Virus record (IMG/VR): IMGVR_UViG_3300047554_000370
Location: 1-44,589 of that record
Source of the DNA: a virus
Direction: 5' to 3' (one strand)
DNA length: 44,589 nt
Position numbers and translations under genes: made by a program. Shown piece by piece: positions 8,136 through 16,948 of this stretch; within the stretch, counting starts at the first letter, position 1; each line of letters starts with the position of its first letter. Under the pieces are notes generated by a model. It did not search any database. It had not been told where the DNA came from and was given only the letters and a program-made list of their open reading frames with translations.

Positions 8136-8537
8136 TTAAAAGTATCCGAGGGAAGCAGCACGCTCACGAGTAAGACCTACTCGACGAGGTTCCGGAATTT
8201 CTTCATATCGTGCAAGTTTCAGGTTACCTGCAGGAGTACGATAAGTACCCACAGTTTCTCCAGAAGCTGCAACCAAATGAACTTCAGCATATCCAGAGGA
8301 ATCAAGTTCCCAGACAATGCCAATTCGATTAGAAGAATCAACCACCCACTTCAGACGCTTTAGGAGAATACCTCCCTGCATGTGAGGAATGATAAGCTTC
8401 ACATTTCGATTACCTGCGTGCTGGAACTCATGCACATTTCCTTCAGGGGCCGGCGGCTCCTCAGGAAGAATGATAGGAGAAGGAGTGGATGGAGCAGGCT
8501 GCGGCTTAGGTCCAAAGAGTCGAGACATCAGATTCAT
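8136..8537 (-). CDS. Hypothetical protein with Pro-rich N-terminus
   Basis: A 133-residue protein. Residues 9-32 are rich in Pro and form a likely disordered linker (PKPQPAPSTPSP). The remainder alternates short beta strands. The first ATG is preferred over the one three codons later because AAGGAG lies 6 bp upstream. It is located among small structural genes; no family recognised. Confidence 0.6.
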   Translation of the reverse strand: MNLMSRLFGPKPQPAPSTPSPIILPEEPPAPEGNVHEFQHAGNRNVKLIIPHMQGGILLKRLKWVVDSSNRIGIVWELDSSGYAEVHLVAASGETVGTYRTPAGNLKLARYEEIPEPRRVGLTRERAASLGYF

Positions 8538-8547
8538 ATTCTTCTCC

Positions 8548-8784
8548 TTAACTCAGTGCTAGAATATTCGTGGCAGTTGTATTCGTAGCATTCACTCGTG
8601 TGACTTGCACAGGGAGAATACCTACAGGCACAGAAGAAAATACAGCAGTGCCGCCACCGTACATTTCAACTGAGATATTACCAGTACCGCCCACATATAG
8701 AGAGCGGGCAGGATTTGCCAAATCTGTGATATCGCTAGGAGTAACTGCAACTGCTAGTCGTGCGGGATCGCCAATGTTGCTCAT
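8548..8784 (-). CDS. Spike base protein, RCAP_rcc01079-like
   Basis: A 78-residue protein matching in outline the small spike-base proteins first named in the Rhodobacter gene transfer agent and common in tailed phages. The run DPARLAVAVTPSDITDL, then RSLYVGGTGN, GGTAVFSSVP and ILPVQVTRVNAT shows the conserved order of that family. It probably forms a base for spikes or fibres on the capsid or tail. I chose ATG 8784, which overlaps the upstream lipoprotein stop by ATGA and has GAAGG upstream, over a TTG six codons earlier. Confidence 0.72.
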   Translation of the reverse strand: MSNIGDPARLAVAVTPSDITDLANPARSLYVGGTGNISVEMYGGGTAVFSSVPVGILPVQVTRVNATNTTATNILALS

Positions 8785-8978
8785 TTCATCGCCTTCTTGC
8801 AAAGTTCAGGAATATCAGAGGATGACACTTTAGTTGCCAAACCTACTGGGCCATACATAGAAACTAGATAAGCCTGATCTGAGTTTGCAGAACAAGCTAG
8901 TCGATTCTCAAACTCACCTTTCAAGGAAGCACAGCCTCCCAGAAAAAGAGCTAGAGTTAGAACAGCTAGAGATTTCAT
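8781..8978 (-). CDS. Small lipoprotein
   Basis: A 65-residue protein with a short signal peptide (MKSLAVLTLALFLGGC) and a clear lipobox, LGGC, placing the lipidated Cys at residue 16. After processing about 50 residues would remain, exposed in the periplasm. Possible roles are an outer-membrane spanin component, superinfection exclusion or blocking of re-adsorption. No partner inner-membrane spanin is visible beside it. The start overlaps the stop of the 1640-residue ejection protein by ATGA, with GGAG upstream. Confidence 0.75.
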   Translation of the reverse strand: MKSLAVLTLALFLGGCASLKGEFENRLACSANSDQAYLVSMYGPVGLATKVSSSDIPELCKKAMK

Positions 8979-11900
8979 TGCTCTTCTCCGCCCATAAGGA
9001 GTTGTACCTTATAGGAAAAAGGATTTGTAAGAGAACTAGAAAGCTTCTCTGCTTGAGAAGTATTTGCCGACTTGTACATTTCCATCATGTACTTGTTGAA
9101 CTGCTTTTGCTTTCCGCCAAGCTCTGCATATCTTCCAGCAAAGGCGTTGATCTGTTCTGGAGTTGGATCGTTTCCTTGGATGAGTGAAGCCTTAACCGTC
9201 TCAGAAAGTTGTGACATGCGATCACGTCTTGCTGCTTCGTAAGTCTTAACCCGGAACATAGCATCGTTGACAATGGCTTCATCAAGCGGCCTTCCCCCAG
9301 CAAGTCTAGTAAGTGTAGCAAGACTCATCAAATCATTTTGATAGAGGATAGTGCCCTTGGAGGAAGTAGAATAAGCTTGCCCACTTGGACCGAAAGCTTG
9401 AAGAGTCTGAGCCATTCCTGCTAGTGGACGACTCACACCATTATGCTCCACTCCTTGAAGGAAAGTTTCCCAGACAGGACCGCCGCCAGCAATTTTCTTA
9501 GTTGTGTCGTAGATGCTAGCAAAGAACTTTCCCCAGCCTGCAACGATCGGAGTTTCCTGAAGTGATGTTGGCAGAATAGTCAGGTGCCTAGGATTGATGT
9601 CGCCGCGAGAATAAAGGTTCACACCATTACCTTCGCCCCATCCTAGAATCATTCGACTGGGCAGACCATACAGAAGGAAGTCTCCAGCAGTACGACCTGC
9701 AATTCCATACACTGCATCGTACATATCACGGTGTTCTTTATTCCCAGACATCTGCCCAATCAGATGAGTATTGACTGCCTGGAAACCTGGAAGAGACTGA
9801 GCACCATAAAGAGTAGATTGCAGACCTGCGAGCATAGCAAGATCTTTTGCCTTACCTTCAGCAGAATATCGGAGAAGCTGTTGAATCAGATTGAACTGAT
9901 AGGATTGGAACAGAGAGATAGCTTGGCCGATTGGTCCCTGGAACACAAGAGGCCGCTGGGATGCTACGATGTTTCCTTCTACTCGATTCACAAAGGTATT
10001 GATATATGTGCGAGCAACACCTTCGTCCATCAGCCCATGCTTGATTGCAATCTGAGTGAGCTGATCCATCACATTAGCAGAAATGAATCGGTTGAATTCT
10101 TCTGCCAGTGTATTTCCAGTAGCCTTCTCTGCCTTATCTAGCGCACCTGAGGTCATCTCTTTCGCGCGAGCAAATCCCTTTCCAAGCTTCTTCTCAAGCT
10201 CAGAAACGGTTTCAGTTCCTTTCAGTGTGAAGTCCTCCACCAAAAGTTTGAGCTGCTCAGCGCGATCCTTAATGAGTTGCATCTCACGATACTTCCCAAC
10301 CAGCGCACCATTATCTTCCCAGAAATTCTTAATCGCCCGTGCGATAAGTTTCTGAGGTGCCAGCATTTCAGCTTCGGCGCCTGGGAGTTTAATCTTAGCT
10401 AGTGCACTCAACTCCCCTGCGAGCGTGGTATTACCTTCTCGGATTGCACGAGTGATCAATCCAAGTTCAGTGCCTCGGAGAATATTAGATCCGATTACAT
10501 TGAGCAGGGCATTGAGTGGATCAAGGCCAATGGTAAAACGAGACAAGATACTATTAGCACCGCGAACAAAACGGGTAAGATCACCTCGCGGAGCTGTGTG
10601 ATTAGCAAGTGCCTGAAGTGCTGCATCGTAGTAAGCTGGCTTCATTCCCCATTGATCAAGCAGTGTGTTAATCTTATCCAGATCTTTCACACTATTAGTC
10701 TGTGCCCAAGTATCCCGAATAGCAGCAGTAGCTCTAGAGAAAGCACCATCCAGGAGACGATTCGCAGAATAGACAATCGGATGTTCATTGATCTTAGAAA
10801 TATCCAGAGCTGTCTTGATCAGATTGAAATACGGATTCTTCGAGGTCTGTTCAATCATGTCCGCACGAGAGGCGAACTTAGAAGTTTCCACTCGAGAATA
10901 CTGAGAACCAAGATCCTCTAGCAGCGCAAACTCAGGTTCGTAGCGCAGACGTACACTCTCGTAAACAAGAGTTTCTTGCTCACGGAAGTGCTGTTGCAGG
11001 ACATCATCCACAATCTTCTGCGGATCACTCTTAGGGAAGAAGTTACTAAATACGCCACGAGAAGCCAAATCACTGTTGATATAGTTCTCATTCAGAGTAC
11101 GAGTGTAATCGTATTCGCCACGCGCCTTAAAGTATTCTTCAGAGTCTTTCTTATAGATCACCCGATATTCTGGGGGCACACGATTCACCAAAGCAGCAAG
11201 CTCTTTCTCAGATGCTGCATGAATCATTGTCATGTGACCTTGCCCAGTTACCCGAGGATCGGTAACAAAAGCGAAGTGCGGATACTGCTTCAGGTCAGGA
11301 CGAATAGGACGAAAGATTTCTGCATCCTTATTATCTACCTTACCTTGTGCAGCATGAAGGTCACGGAAGTTCTGAGTGCGCCTGCCAGTTGTAGAAATGT
11401 GATCGCGAATCAGGGAGACAGTTTCTTGATGCTCGATATTGAAAGCATTTACACCATCTTCAGCCAACTCCCAATTGATTTCTTCAGCTCCGTCAGCAGT
11501 TCGCTTAACCAGAGTACGATCAACCAGAACCATAGTTCCATCATCAGCCTCACGAAGATAGAATTGTTTTCCTGTGCGAGTGATCTTCTGATTCAAACTC
11601 TCGAACTCAAACGCAGCTTCAGGCTTCTGAGCTGTACGCAGGAGAGAAGATTCAAGAGCGTCACTAGCATTCTTACGGAACTCTTGCTTAATAGCTCTTG
11701 TAATCCCACCTACAAATGACATCGCAGAGCCAACAGTTCCGTAAGCAGAAGAGTCAGACGAGAACAGGCCCGCAGAAGTATCATTCCGCGTAGCAGTTAC
11801 AAGCTTATCTTTAGGAATCGCAGGGAGTTGTTCTGCCCACTTACCTAGAACTTTGGCTACTGCGCGATCAGCAGAATCCCGGAACATTTTCTCTTGCACC

Positions 11901-13897
11901 TTATAGTGGGCAATACCGTCGAGAACATGTTCATTGACTGCACTGACATCTTCAGCCATCTCATAGACTACCTTACCATACTTCGGCAAGAACATCACAT
12001 GAGTTTCTGCTTCAGGAGTTCCAAGAGAAAGCTTACGCTCTTGAAGTTGACTCAGATACTTTCGCTGGGCTGAGGCAGTTGCAAACAGATCGTTGATTTC
12101 TACTCCAGAAGGATTACCTTCCAGATAGTTCGTGCGTACATCAGTAATCTTAGAGATTGCTTGAATGGCGTCTTGCCTAGGAATCTGCCCATCACCCTTC
12201 TTAGGCTTACCTCCAGGCGTAAGGAAAGAGCGATTGAAATGATCAGCAACTTCTTGCTTAGATTGCTTGATCTGCTGATACAAGTCTTGCAGAGAAGAAA
12301 CTTGACGCACTTGCAGAGATGGGCCTTCTCCAGACATCACCTTGATATTCCACACTCCATCATCGTATGCACGAGAGAGTACAGGAATATCATATGCGTG
12401 GATAACTGATTGCTCGGGAATTTCCTTCAGCATTCCAGAAGCTTTAGATGCCCAGATGTAGCGAGCTTCAGCTTCCCGATGTGCATATACACCTTTCAGT
12501 GCTGTTGCATTCCAGGAAGTTACAGGATCAAGAGCTTGCTTCCACTTATAATCTTGGCGGATTGCTCGCTTAATTGCATCGACGCCAGACATGCGATCGC
12601 CGAAGGACAGAAGCGTAGGAGCAGTAGTAGAAACAGATCCTGCATCTTCACCAAAGAGTTTCACATATCGAGCAGCAACCAGAGTTTCAGGAACTTCTCC
12701 CTTAATCAGCGCCTTACTCATGGCAGTTTCAAGGGGATGAATCTCACCTGCACGCAGAATGGCGCGAGCCCCTGAGAAAGATTCATAGGTCTGCTGAGAA
12801 AACCCGCTCACCAATCTACCCTCCTTTTGCACAGGCGTAGAAAGGTTAGCAAAGATATTACCCAGCTCGCCATCTTTACGAGCCAGAGTATTTATCTCGC
12901 TGCGGATATCATTCAGGCCCTTGGTAACTTTCTGCCAATACAACGTATCTGTGGCGGCGAAGTTATTGATAATCTGGGTACCTTCAGCATTCCGAATAGC
13001 AGCAGGACCTGCTGCCATATCCAGATCATAGGAGAGTTGAACAATCCGATTCGAGGAAGGAGTAGCAGTCGAGAAAGAAGGAAGCTCTTGGAATGGGCGA
13101 CGAAGAACTTCTTCTCCAGTGATTGCAGATTTCAGAGCACCTCGGAGTTTGGCTGCACCAAAGATTCCAGATACCGTACCAGCAAAAGCGCCGCCAATAC
13201 CAATGTTCTTTGCGATATCCCAGCCATCTTGTTCTTGCAAGATAGGTGACTTGAACATGGTAGCTTGTACCATAGTTTCAAATGCAGCCGCTTCCATCAC
13301 ATTCTGCCACAATCCACTAGCAATAGCCCGAGTCGTATTGACATTCAGGAGTTGCAAAGTAGTGGTTGATGCAGTAATTTCCTGCACCGCGGCCTTCATA
13401 TAAATGTCTGTGCGAGGAACTAGCAAACCCAAAGCTCGCGCAGTTCCACCGCCCACTGTTCCTTCAGCAATCGCAGTCTTAAGAGCGACCTGTCCAGCAT
13501 TGAAGATCTTAATACCACCCATGCCAGGAACAATTGCACCCAGAACAAAACCCGTCAGATCAGCAGCTTCCTGATTAACCTTGTAGTAATCTGCAAGATT
13601 TGTATCCAGGGAAGTGATCCAAGTAGCAGTATCTCGCTCCTGTACGCCAGGATCAAAGAATCTACCTACCGCTGCACCAGTATTGTAGAAAGAGTTAATC
13701 CCAGAAAGAGCTGAGACCGCAATAAAGCGGCCAGCATTCTGAAGTTTATTCACCCAAGTTGCAGGGTCGCGCCACGAAACTCCACCATTCATCTGATTGT
13801 GAAGATCAGTGATTTGGAATTGAGGCGCAGAGTAGTAAGGTTGCTCACCCGTATCTTGAGTGAGCACCGAACTGAGTGCAGAAGTGATTTCACTCAT
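8975..13897 (-). CDS. Very large internal virion (ejection) protein
   Basis: At 1640 residues this is the largest gene of the phage. Size, position after two other ejection-type genes and composition fit the large internal virion protein of podoviruses (the T7 gp16 role), which is ejected to form a conduit or motor for genome entry. Hydrophobic glycine-rich segments near residues 112-128 and 231-250 could insert in membrane. The rest is helical and soluble. I see no lytic transglycosylase or protease motif, so a peptidoglycan-degrading activity is not supported. AAGGA lies upstream, and the start overlaps the previous stop by 8 bp. Confidence 0.75.
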   Translation of the reverse strand: MSEITSALSSVLTQDTGEQPYYSAPQFQITDLHNQMNGGVSWRDPATWVNKLQNAGRFIAVSALSGINSFYNTGAAVGRFFDPGVQERDTATWITSLDTNLADYYKVNQEAADLTGFVLGAIVPGMGGIKIFNAGQVALKTAIAEGTVGGGTARALGLLVPRTDIYMKAAVQEITASTTTLQLLNVNTTRAIASGLWQNVMEAAAFETMVQATMFKSPILQEQDGWDIAKNIGIGGAFAGTVSGIFGAAKLRGALKSAITGEEVLRRPFQELPSFSTATPSSNRIVQLSYDLDMAAGPAAIRNAEGTQIINNFAATDTLYWQKVTKGLNDIRSEINTLARKDGELGNIFANLSTPVQKEGRLVSGFSQQTYESFSGARAILRAGEIHPLETAMSKALIKGEVPETLVAARYVKLFGEDAGSVSTTAPTLLSFGDRMSGVDAIKRAIRQDYKWKQALDPVTSWNATALKGVYAHREAEARYIWASKASGMLKEIPEQSVIHAYDIPVLSRAYDDGVWNIKVMSGEGPSLQVRQVSSLQDLYQQIKQSKQEVADHFNRSFLTPGGKPKKGDGQIPRQDAIQAISKITDVRTNYLEGNPSGVEINDLFATASAQRKYLSQLQERKLSLGTPEAETHVMFLPKYGKVVYEMAEDVSAVNEHVLDGIAHYKVQEKMFRDSADRAVAKVLGKWAEQLPAIPKDKLVTATRNDTSAGLFSSDSSAYGTVGSAMSFVGGITRAIKQEFRKNASDALESSLLRTAQKPEAAFEFESLNQKITRTGKQFYLREADDGTMVLVDRTLVKRTADGAEEINWELAEDGVNAFNIEHQETVSLIRDHISTTGRRTQNFRDLHAAQGKVDNKDAEIFRPIRPDLKQYPHFAFVTDPRVTGQGHMTMIHAASEKELAALVNRVPPEYRVIYKKDSEEYFKARGEYDYTRTLNENYINSDLASRGVFSNFFPKSDPQKIVDDVLQQHFREQETLVYESVRLRYEPEFALLEDLGSQYSRVETSKFASRADMIEQTSKNPYFNLIKTALDISKINEHPIVYSANRLLDGAFSRATAAIRDTWAQTNSVKDLDKINTLLDQWGMKPAYYDAALQALANHTAPRGDLTRFVRGANSILSRFTIGLDPLNALLNVIGSNILRGTELGLITRAIREGNTTLAGELSALAKIKLPGAEAEMLAPQKLIARAIKNFWEDNGALVGKYREMQLIKDRAEQLKLLVEDFTLKGTETVSELEKKLGKGFARAKEMTSGALDKAEKATGNTLAEEFNRFISANVMDQLTQIAIKHGLMDEGVARTYINTFVNRVEGNIVASQRPLVFQGPIGQAISLFQSYQFNLIQQLLRYSAEGKAKDLAMLAGLQSTLYGAQSLPGFQAVNTHLIGQMSGNKEHRDMYDAVYGIAGRTAGDFLLYGLPSRMILGWGEGNGVNLYSRGDINPRHLTILPTSLQETPIVAGWGKFFASIYDTTKKIAGGGPVWETFLQGVEHNGVSRPLAGMAQTLQAFGPSGQAYSTSSKGTILYQNDLMSLATLTRLAGGRPLDEAIVNDAMFRVKTYEAARRDRMSQLSETVKASLIQGNDPTPEQINAFAGRYAELGGKQKQFNKYMMEMYKSANTSQAEKLSSSLTNPFSYKVQLLMGGEEQ

Positions 13898-15590
13898 TAG
13901 GGAATCCTTGAGTGTTACGAGTCAGCTCACTAGCCAAGCCAAGATTAACTACCTTACCTGTACGATAATCTTGGAATCGAGATCTCACCATAGCTTTCAC
14001 AATGGCATCAGCTACTTTGGAATAGTTAGTTGCATCTACTGTTCCAACAGTACCAAAGCGCACATTGTAGGAACCGCCATCTGGAGGGAGAAGAATACCA
14101 AACTTACGGAAGTCCATGCCAGCACGATGCAATGCACTCATGCGACGATAGACATTAGAAAGATCCGCAGCAGCCTGAGCAATACTTAGATCACCGCGCT
14201 TGATCGCAGACAGCGTAAGATTGAACACCGTAGTAGGATCAGACAGCGGAACATTCGCAGCAATTGCAGGATTGAGAACCTTCTGGACCAAAGGATAGGC
14301 TTGGAAAGCAGCCACGCCTGGATTAGTTGCAGTACCAATGTAGGAAGAAGGATCGCCAATGTAGAACAGGTTATCCGGATTATTCCCCACGAATCGAAGC
14401 TGCTTCCCAACTTCTTCTTGAACCTTGTTCGATACAGCTTTCAGAGCCTTAGCTCCAGTCTTATCGTCATCTAGTCCTTCGGTTATTCGAACTTTCTTAT
14501 CTCCAAGTACTTGAGTGGCTTCTTTGAGAAGTGCTGCGATTTTCCTTTGCTGTTCCGGAAGTGTTTCCGCAAGAGAAGGATCACGAGCGTAAATAGAAGC
14601 AGACTCACCAGGAGAATTTCCGACAATGGCTTGTCCAGTTGTTGCAGCAGCTCTTCCTTTAATGTAGAGATCTGCATAGTCAGCTCCAAGGCCTTTATTC
14701 AGCTTGATGTGATCTTTAATCTGGCGCGCAGTGCTGGGAGTAAGTCCTCGTGCAGCTTCACCAAGATTGATATAAGCAACTGTACGATCTTCAAACTGCT
14801 GCTCATCAATCTTTTCTTGACGAGCTGCAATCTCTTTCTCTTTCATCCAATTGAACTGTTCACGCCGACGTTCTTCTTCTCGCAGTGCGAGTTCATATTG
14901 TTGCTCTTGACGAGTGAAATTCCCAAGCTGGAACGTATAAGCCAGATCCTTATCGGATGCAGCAGCAACTGCTTGAACTCCGGCAGTGTTGTATTTCAAT
15001 CCATCCAGTTGAGCTTTCCTTGCTTGAATTGCCGCCTCTTGCTCTATCAAAGAAGTAGAAGCTTCGATAGATGTAGCTGTAATAGTCTGAGCAGAAGCTC
15101 TGGCAAGTGCACCTACTTGAGAGAGTTGATTTGTCAGATTGGTAGAGACTTCATGCAAAGTTCTAAGCTGCTGCGTTCCATTCTCCAGTCGACGATAAGT
15201 ACCCTCCGCGTCTGTCATGATACGGAAGCGTCGAGCAGGATCAGTAAACCAACTTACTTCTTGATCGCTACGAACTTGATCTGTAAGTTTTGCTACTTCT
15301 TTACCGGTCTGCGCAGTTTTAGCAATAAATCCGTATAGAGTATCAAATCCACCAGCAGCTTCAATAGCTTTACTGTTAGCTTGCTGAGCCTGCATATTTG
15401 CAGTTTGAACAGCACGAGTCACAATAGCCTGACTTTGGCCCATTGAAGTCTGTAAATTTGCAATCTCCGCTAGAATTCCTTCAGCCTTTACTGCATTGAC
15501 AGCTTCCGTAGTAGCTAGTTCTTGATTCGCAGACCGAGCACTTTCGGCCTTATTGCGAATAATCTCAAGCAGATTGTCCGGACTGGGCAT
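13890..15590 (-). CDS. Internal virion/ejection protein, coiled coil
   Basis: A 566-residue protein, almost entirely helical and rich in Ala, Gln and Glu. Residues about 226-268 form a strongly charged coiled coil (ALREEERRREQ). Such proteins commonly occupy the T7 gp15-like slot of ejection complexes. It sits between the 227- and 1640-residue ejection genes, with GGAG upstream, and its start overlaps the preceding gene by 26 bp. The assignment is by synteny and composition. Confidence 0.65.
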   Translation of the reverse strand: MPSPDNLLEIIRNKAESARSANQELATTEAVNAVKAEGILAEIANLQTSMGQSQAIVTRAVQTANMQAQQANSKAIEAAGGFDTLYGFIAKTAQTGKEVAKLTDQVRSDQEVSWFTDPARRFRIMTDAEGTYRRLENGTQQLRTLHEVSTNLTNQLSQVGALARASAQTITATSIEASTSLIEQEAAIQARKAQLDGLKYNTAGVQAVAAASDKDLAYTFQLGNFTRQEQQYELALREEERRREQFNWMKEKEIAARQEKIDEQQFEDRTVAYINLGEAARGLTPSTARQIKDHIKLNKGLGADYADLYIKGRAAATTGQAIVGNSPGESASIYARDPSLAETLPEQQRKIAALLKEATQVLGDKKVRITEGLDDDKTGAKALKAVSNKVQEEVGKQLRFVGNNPDNLFYIGDPSSYIGTATNPGVAAFQAYPLVQKVLNPAIAANVPLSDPTTVFNLTLSAIKRGDLSIAQAAADLSNVYRRMSALHRAGMDFRKFGILLPPDGGSYNVRFGTVGTVDATNYSKVADAIVKAMVRSRFQDYRTGKVVNLGLASELTRNTQGFPNE

Positions 15591-16248
15591 TTTTCATCTC
15601 CGAAAAGTGTGCCACATGAGCAAGAATGCAGCCGATAACCCAGCAAGGAGCTTCGCAGATTTGGGTGATGCGGCCCAGAATATGCAAGCCAGGAACATGC
15701 GTGAGAAGTTCGTAGCGAGAGCGAACCAAAGGCAGAAGGGCTTTCGACAGTAGAGTAGATTTCTGCATCAAAGGAACCACCTTAGTTGCCCAGACATGAT
15801 AACCGCGCCAGGTGAAATAAGATACTTGCTTATGTGGACCGCCAACTGAACGATAGAGTTCCTGAGAAAGCAAACCTTGGCGAGCAAGCTCTGTGCAAAT
15901 CACACTCTTGCCCAAACCCAGGTTCTCAGAATCACGACCTTCCTTAGTATTCTTTTCTCCAACCTGATCTTCCTGGACCTTAGCTGTGACGTTCGCCAGT
16001 TCGCCAACCAACTTAGTCATCATATCTTGGGCAAGCAAGGTTTTAGAAGAACTCTTAAAACCTCCAGAAAGGTTCTCACCTGAACTCAACGCAGCCAATC
16101 CTTGATCAGAACTTAGCGCATCATAAATGAGTTTATTGATGCCCTCCTGAGTGAGCATCTTCTGTGTTGTTTTACTACTAGTAGTTTGGTAGTTGTTCTC
16201 CATGGCTTTGCCCCACAGACCCAAGGCACTATCCCAAGGTGCACTCAT
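15565..16248 (-). CDS. Putative internal virion protein (ejection module)
   Basis: A 227-residue protein. The N-terminal 110 residues are Ser/Lys/Gln-rich and probably flexible. Residues 115-185 hold a phage-typical block: SVICTELARQGLL, then RGYHVWATKVVPLMQ, then a helix. I recall this Cys-Thr-Glu ... Gly-Tyr-x-x-Trp-Ala pattern from podoviral internal or tail proteins, without a known activity. The C-terminus contains a hydrophobic patch (CWVIGCILAHV). AGGAG lies before the start. Confidence 0.6.
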   Translation of the reverse strand: MSAPWDSALGLWGKAMENNYQTTSSKTTQKMLTQEGINKLIYDALSSDQGLAALSSGENLSGGFKSSSKTLLAQDMMTKLVGELANVTAKVQEDQVGEKNTKEGRDSENLGLGKSVICTELARQGLLSQELYRSVGGPHKQVSYFTWRGYHVWATKVVPLMQKSTLLSKALLPLVRSRYELLTHVPGLHILGRITQICEAPCWVIGCILAHVAHFSEMKNAQSGQSA

Positions 16249-16251
16249 GAT

Positions 16252-16533
16252 TTAATCTCCTGAAGAAAGATTACCGTTATCTGTATCAGACTCTCGTGAC
16301 TTAAGAATATCAGCCTTACGCTTGACAATCTTATCTCTCACGAGTACGAAAATGTTGAGCAGTACGTAGACCAGACTTGCTAGAGTAAACAAATCTGACA
16401 GCCCGATGCCTGCAAAAAACCCAGTCCACATGACTGTCAGTTTGGCAATCATACCATCTAGAGACGAATCATGTGGAGAAAGCTTATCCACGAAACTTCC
16501 TTTTATTGTTGAAGTGGAGTGATCTGAGACCAT
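16252..16533 (-). CDS. Putative holin
   Basis: A 93-residue membrane protein. A hydrophobic helix at about residues 46-66 (FTLASLVYVLLNIFVLV) is followed by the basic tail RDKIVKRK, and a weaker, more amphipathic segment precedes it (residues 28-44). This is the shape of small phage holins, which open the inner membrane to let endolysin out. I prefer ATG 16533, which has AGGAAG 9 bp upstream. A GTG at 16617 in the same frame, overlapping the upstream stop, would add 28 residues, so a dual start is possible. The endolysin gene lies 7.6 kb upstream in the same operon. Confidence 0.55.
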   Translation of the reverse strand: MVSDHSTSTIKGSFVDKLSPHDSSLDGMIAKLTVMWTGFFAGIGLSDLFTLASLVYVLLNIFVLVRDKIVKRKADILKSRESDTDNGNLSSGD

Positions 16534-16609
16534 ACGTTGCTTCTTCCTGAAGTCTACAGTAATGATAGAGGATTGAGGATTGGATTGCAGCGAGGGATCG
16601 AAAGCTTTC

Positions 16610-16948
16610 TTATACACCTATGGCCCACCAATAATAGAACCTATCCCCAACACCGTTGTACACAGTGAATTCATCTAAGGCAGGAATAGGATCAATGTAT
16701 GCACCATTCTCTGCACCTTCAAGAACTTGGAGGAATACACCTAGAACTTGTTTCTCATAAGGTGCGTGGAATGGCACTGTTTGGTTGGCGCCGCTGAGTA
16801 TAGAGATTCGACCGCCCTGAATCTGAAGTCCATTAACTAACTGATACCAACCAGTGGAGCTAGGGAACTGTGTTACTCCAGCAGCTTCTTGAAGTTCTTC
16901 GGCCTTTACATCTGAGTACGCAGAGACTGAATTGGTATTAGCTCCCAT
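16610..16948 (-). CDS. Gp53-like fibre-tip protein
   Basis: A 112-residue protein whose last 80 residues resemble the C-terminal domain of gp53-like tail fibres: GWYQLVNGLQIQGG, then VPFHAPY, and the closing FYYWWAIGV (compare the usual FYWIAIG ending). This beta domain usually sits at the distal end of fibres and contacts the host. Here it is a separate short protein, so it may attach to the tailspike or nozzle. Its ATG overlaps the preceding TAA (TAATG), with AGGAG upstream. Confidence 0.6.
   Translation of the reverse strand: MGANTNSVSAYSDVKAEELQEAAGVTQFPSSTGWYQLVNGLQIQGGRISILSGANQTVPFHAPYEKQVLGVFLQVLEGAENGAYIDPIPALDEFTVYNGVGDRFYYWWAIGV

Noticed and set aside
10976-11719. A 247-codon plus-strand frame within the large ejection gene, and similar long antisense frames in other structural genes.
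   Set aside because: They are antisense shadows: Ser/Leu/Ile/Cys-rich, without ribosome binding sites, and lying opposite well-supported genes.
8975-13897. Lytic transglycosylase domain in the 1640-aa protein, as in T7 gp16.
   Set aside because: I could not find the catalytic Glu context or the conserved motifs of SLT-type enzymes anywhere in the protein.
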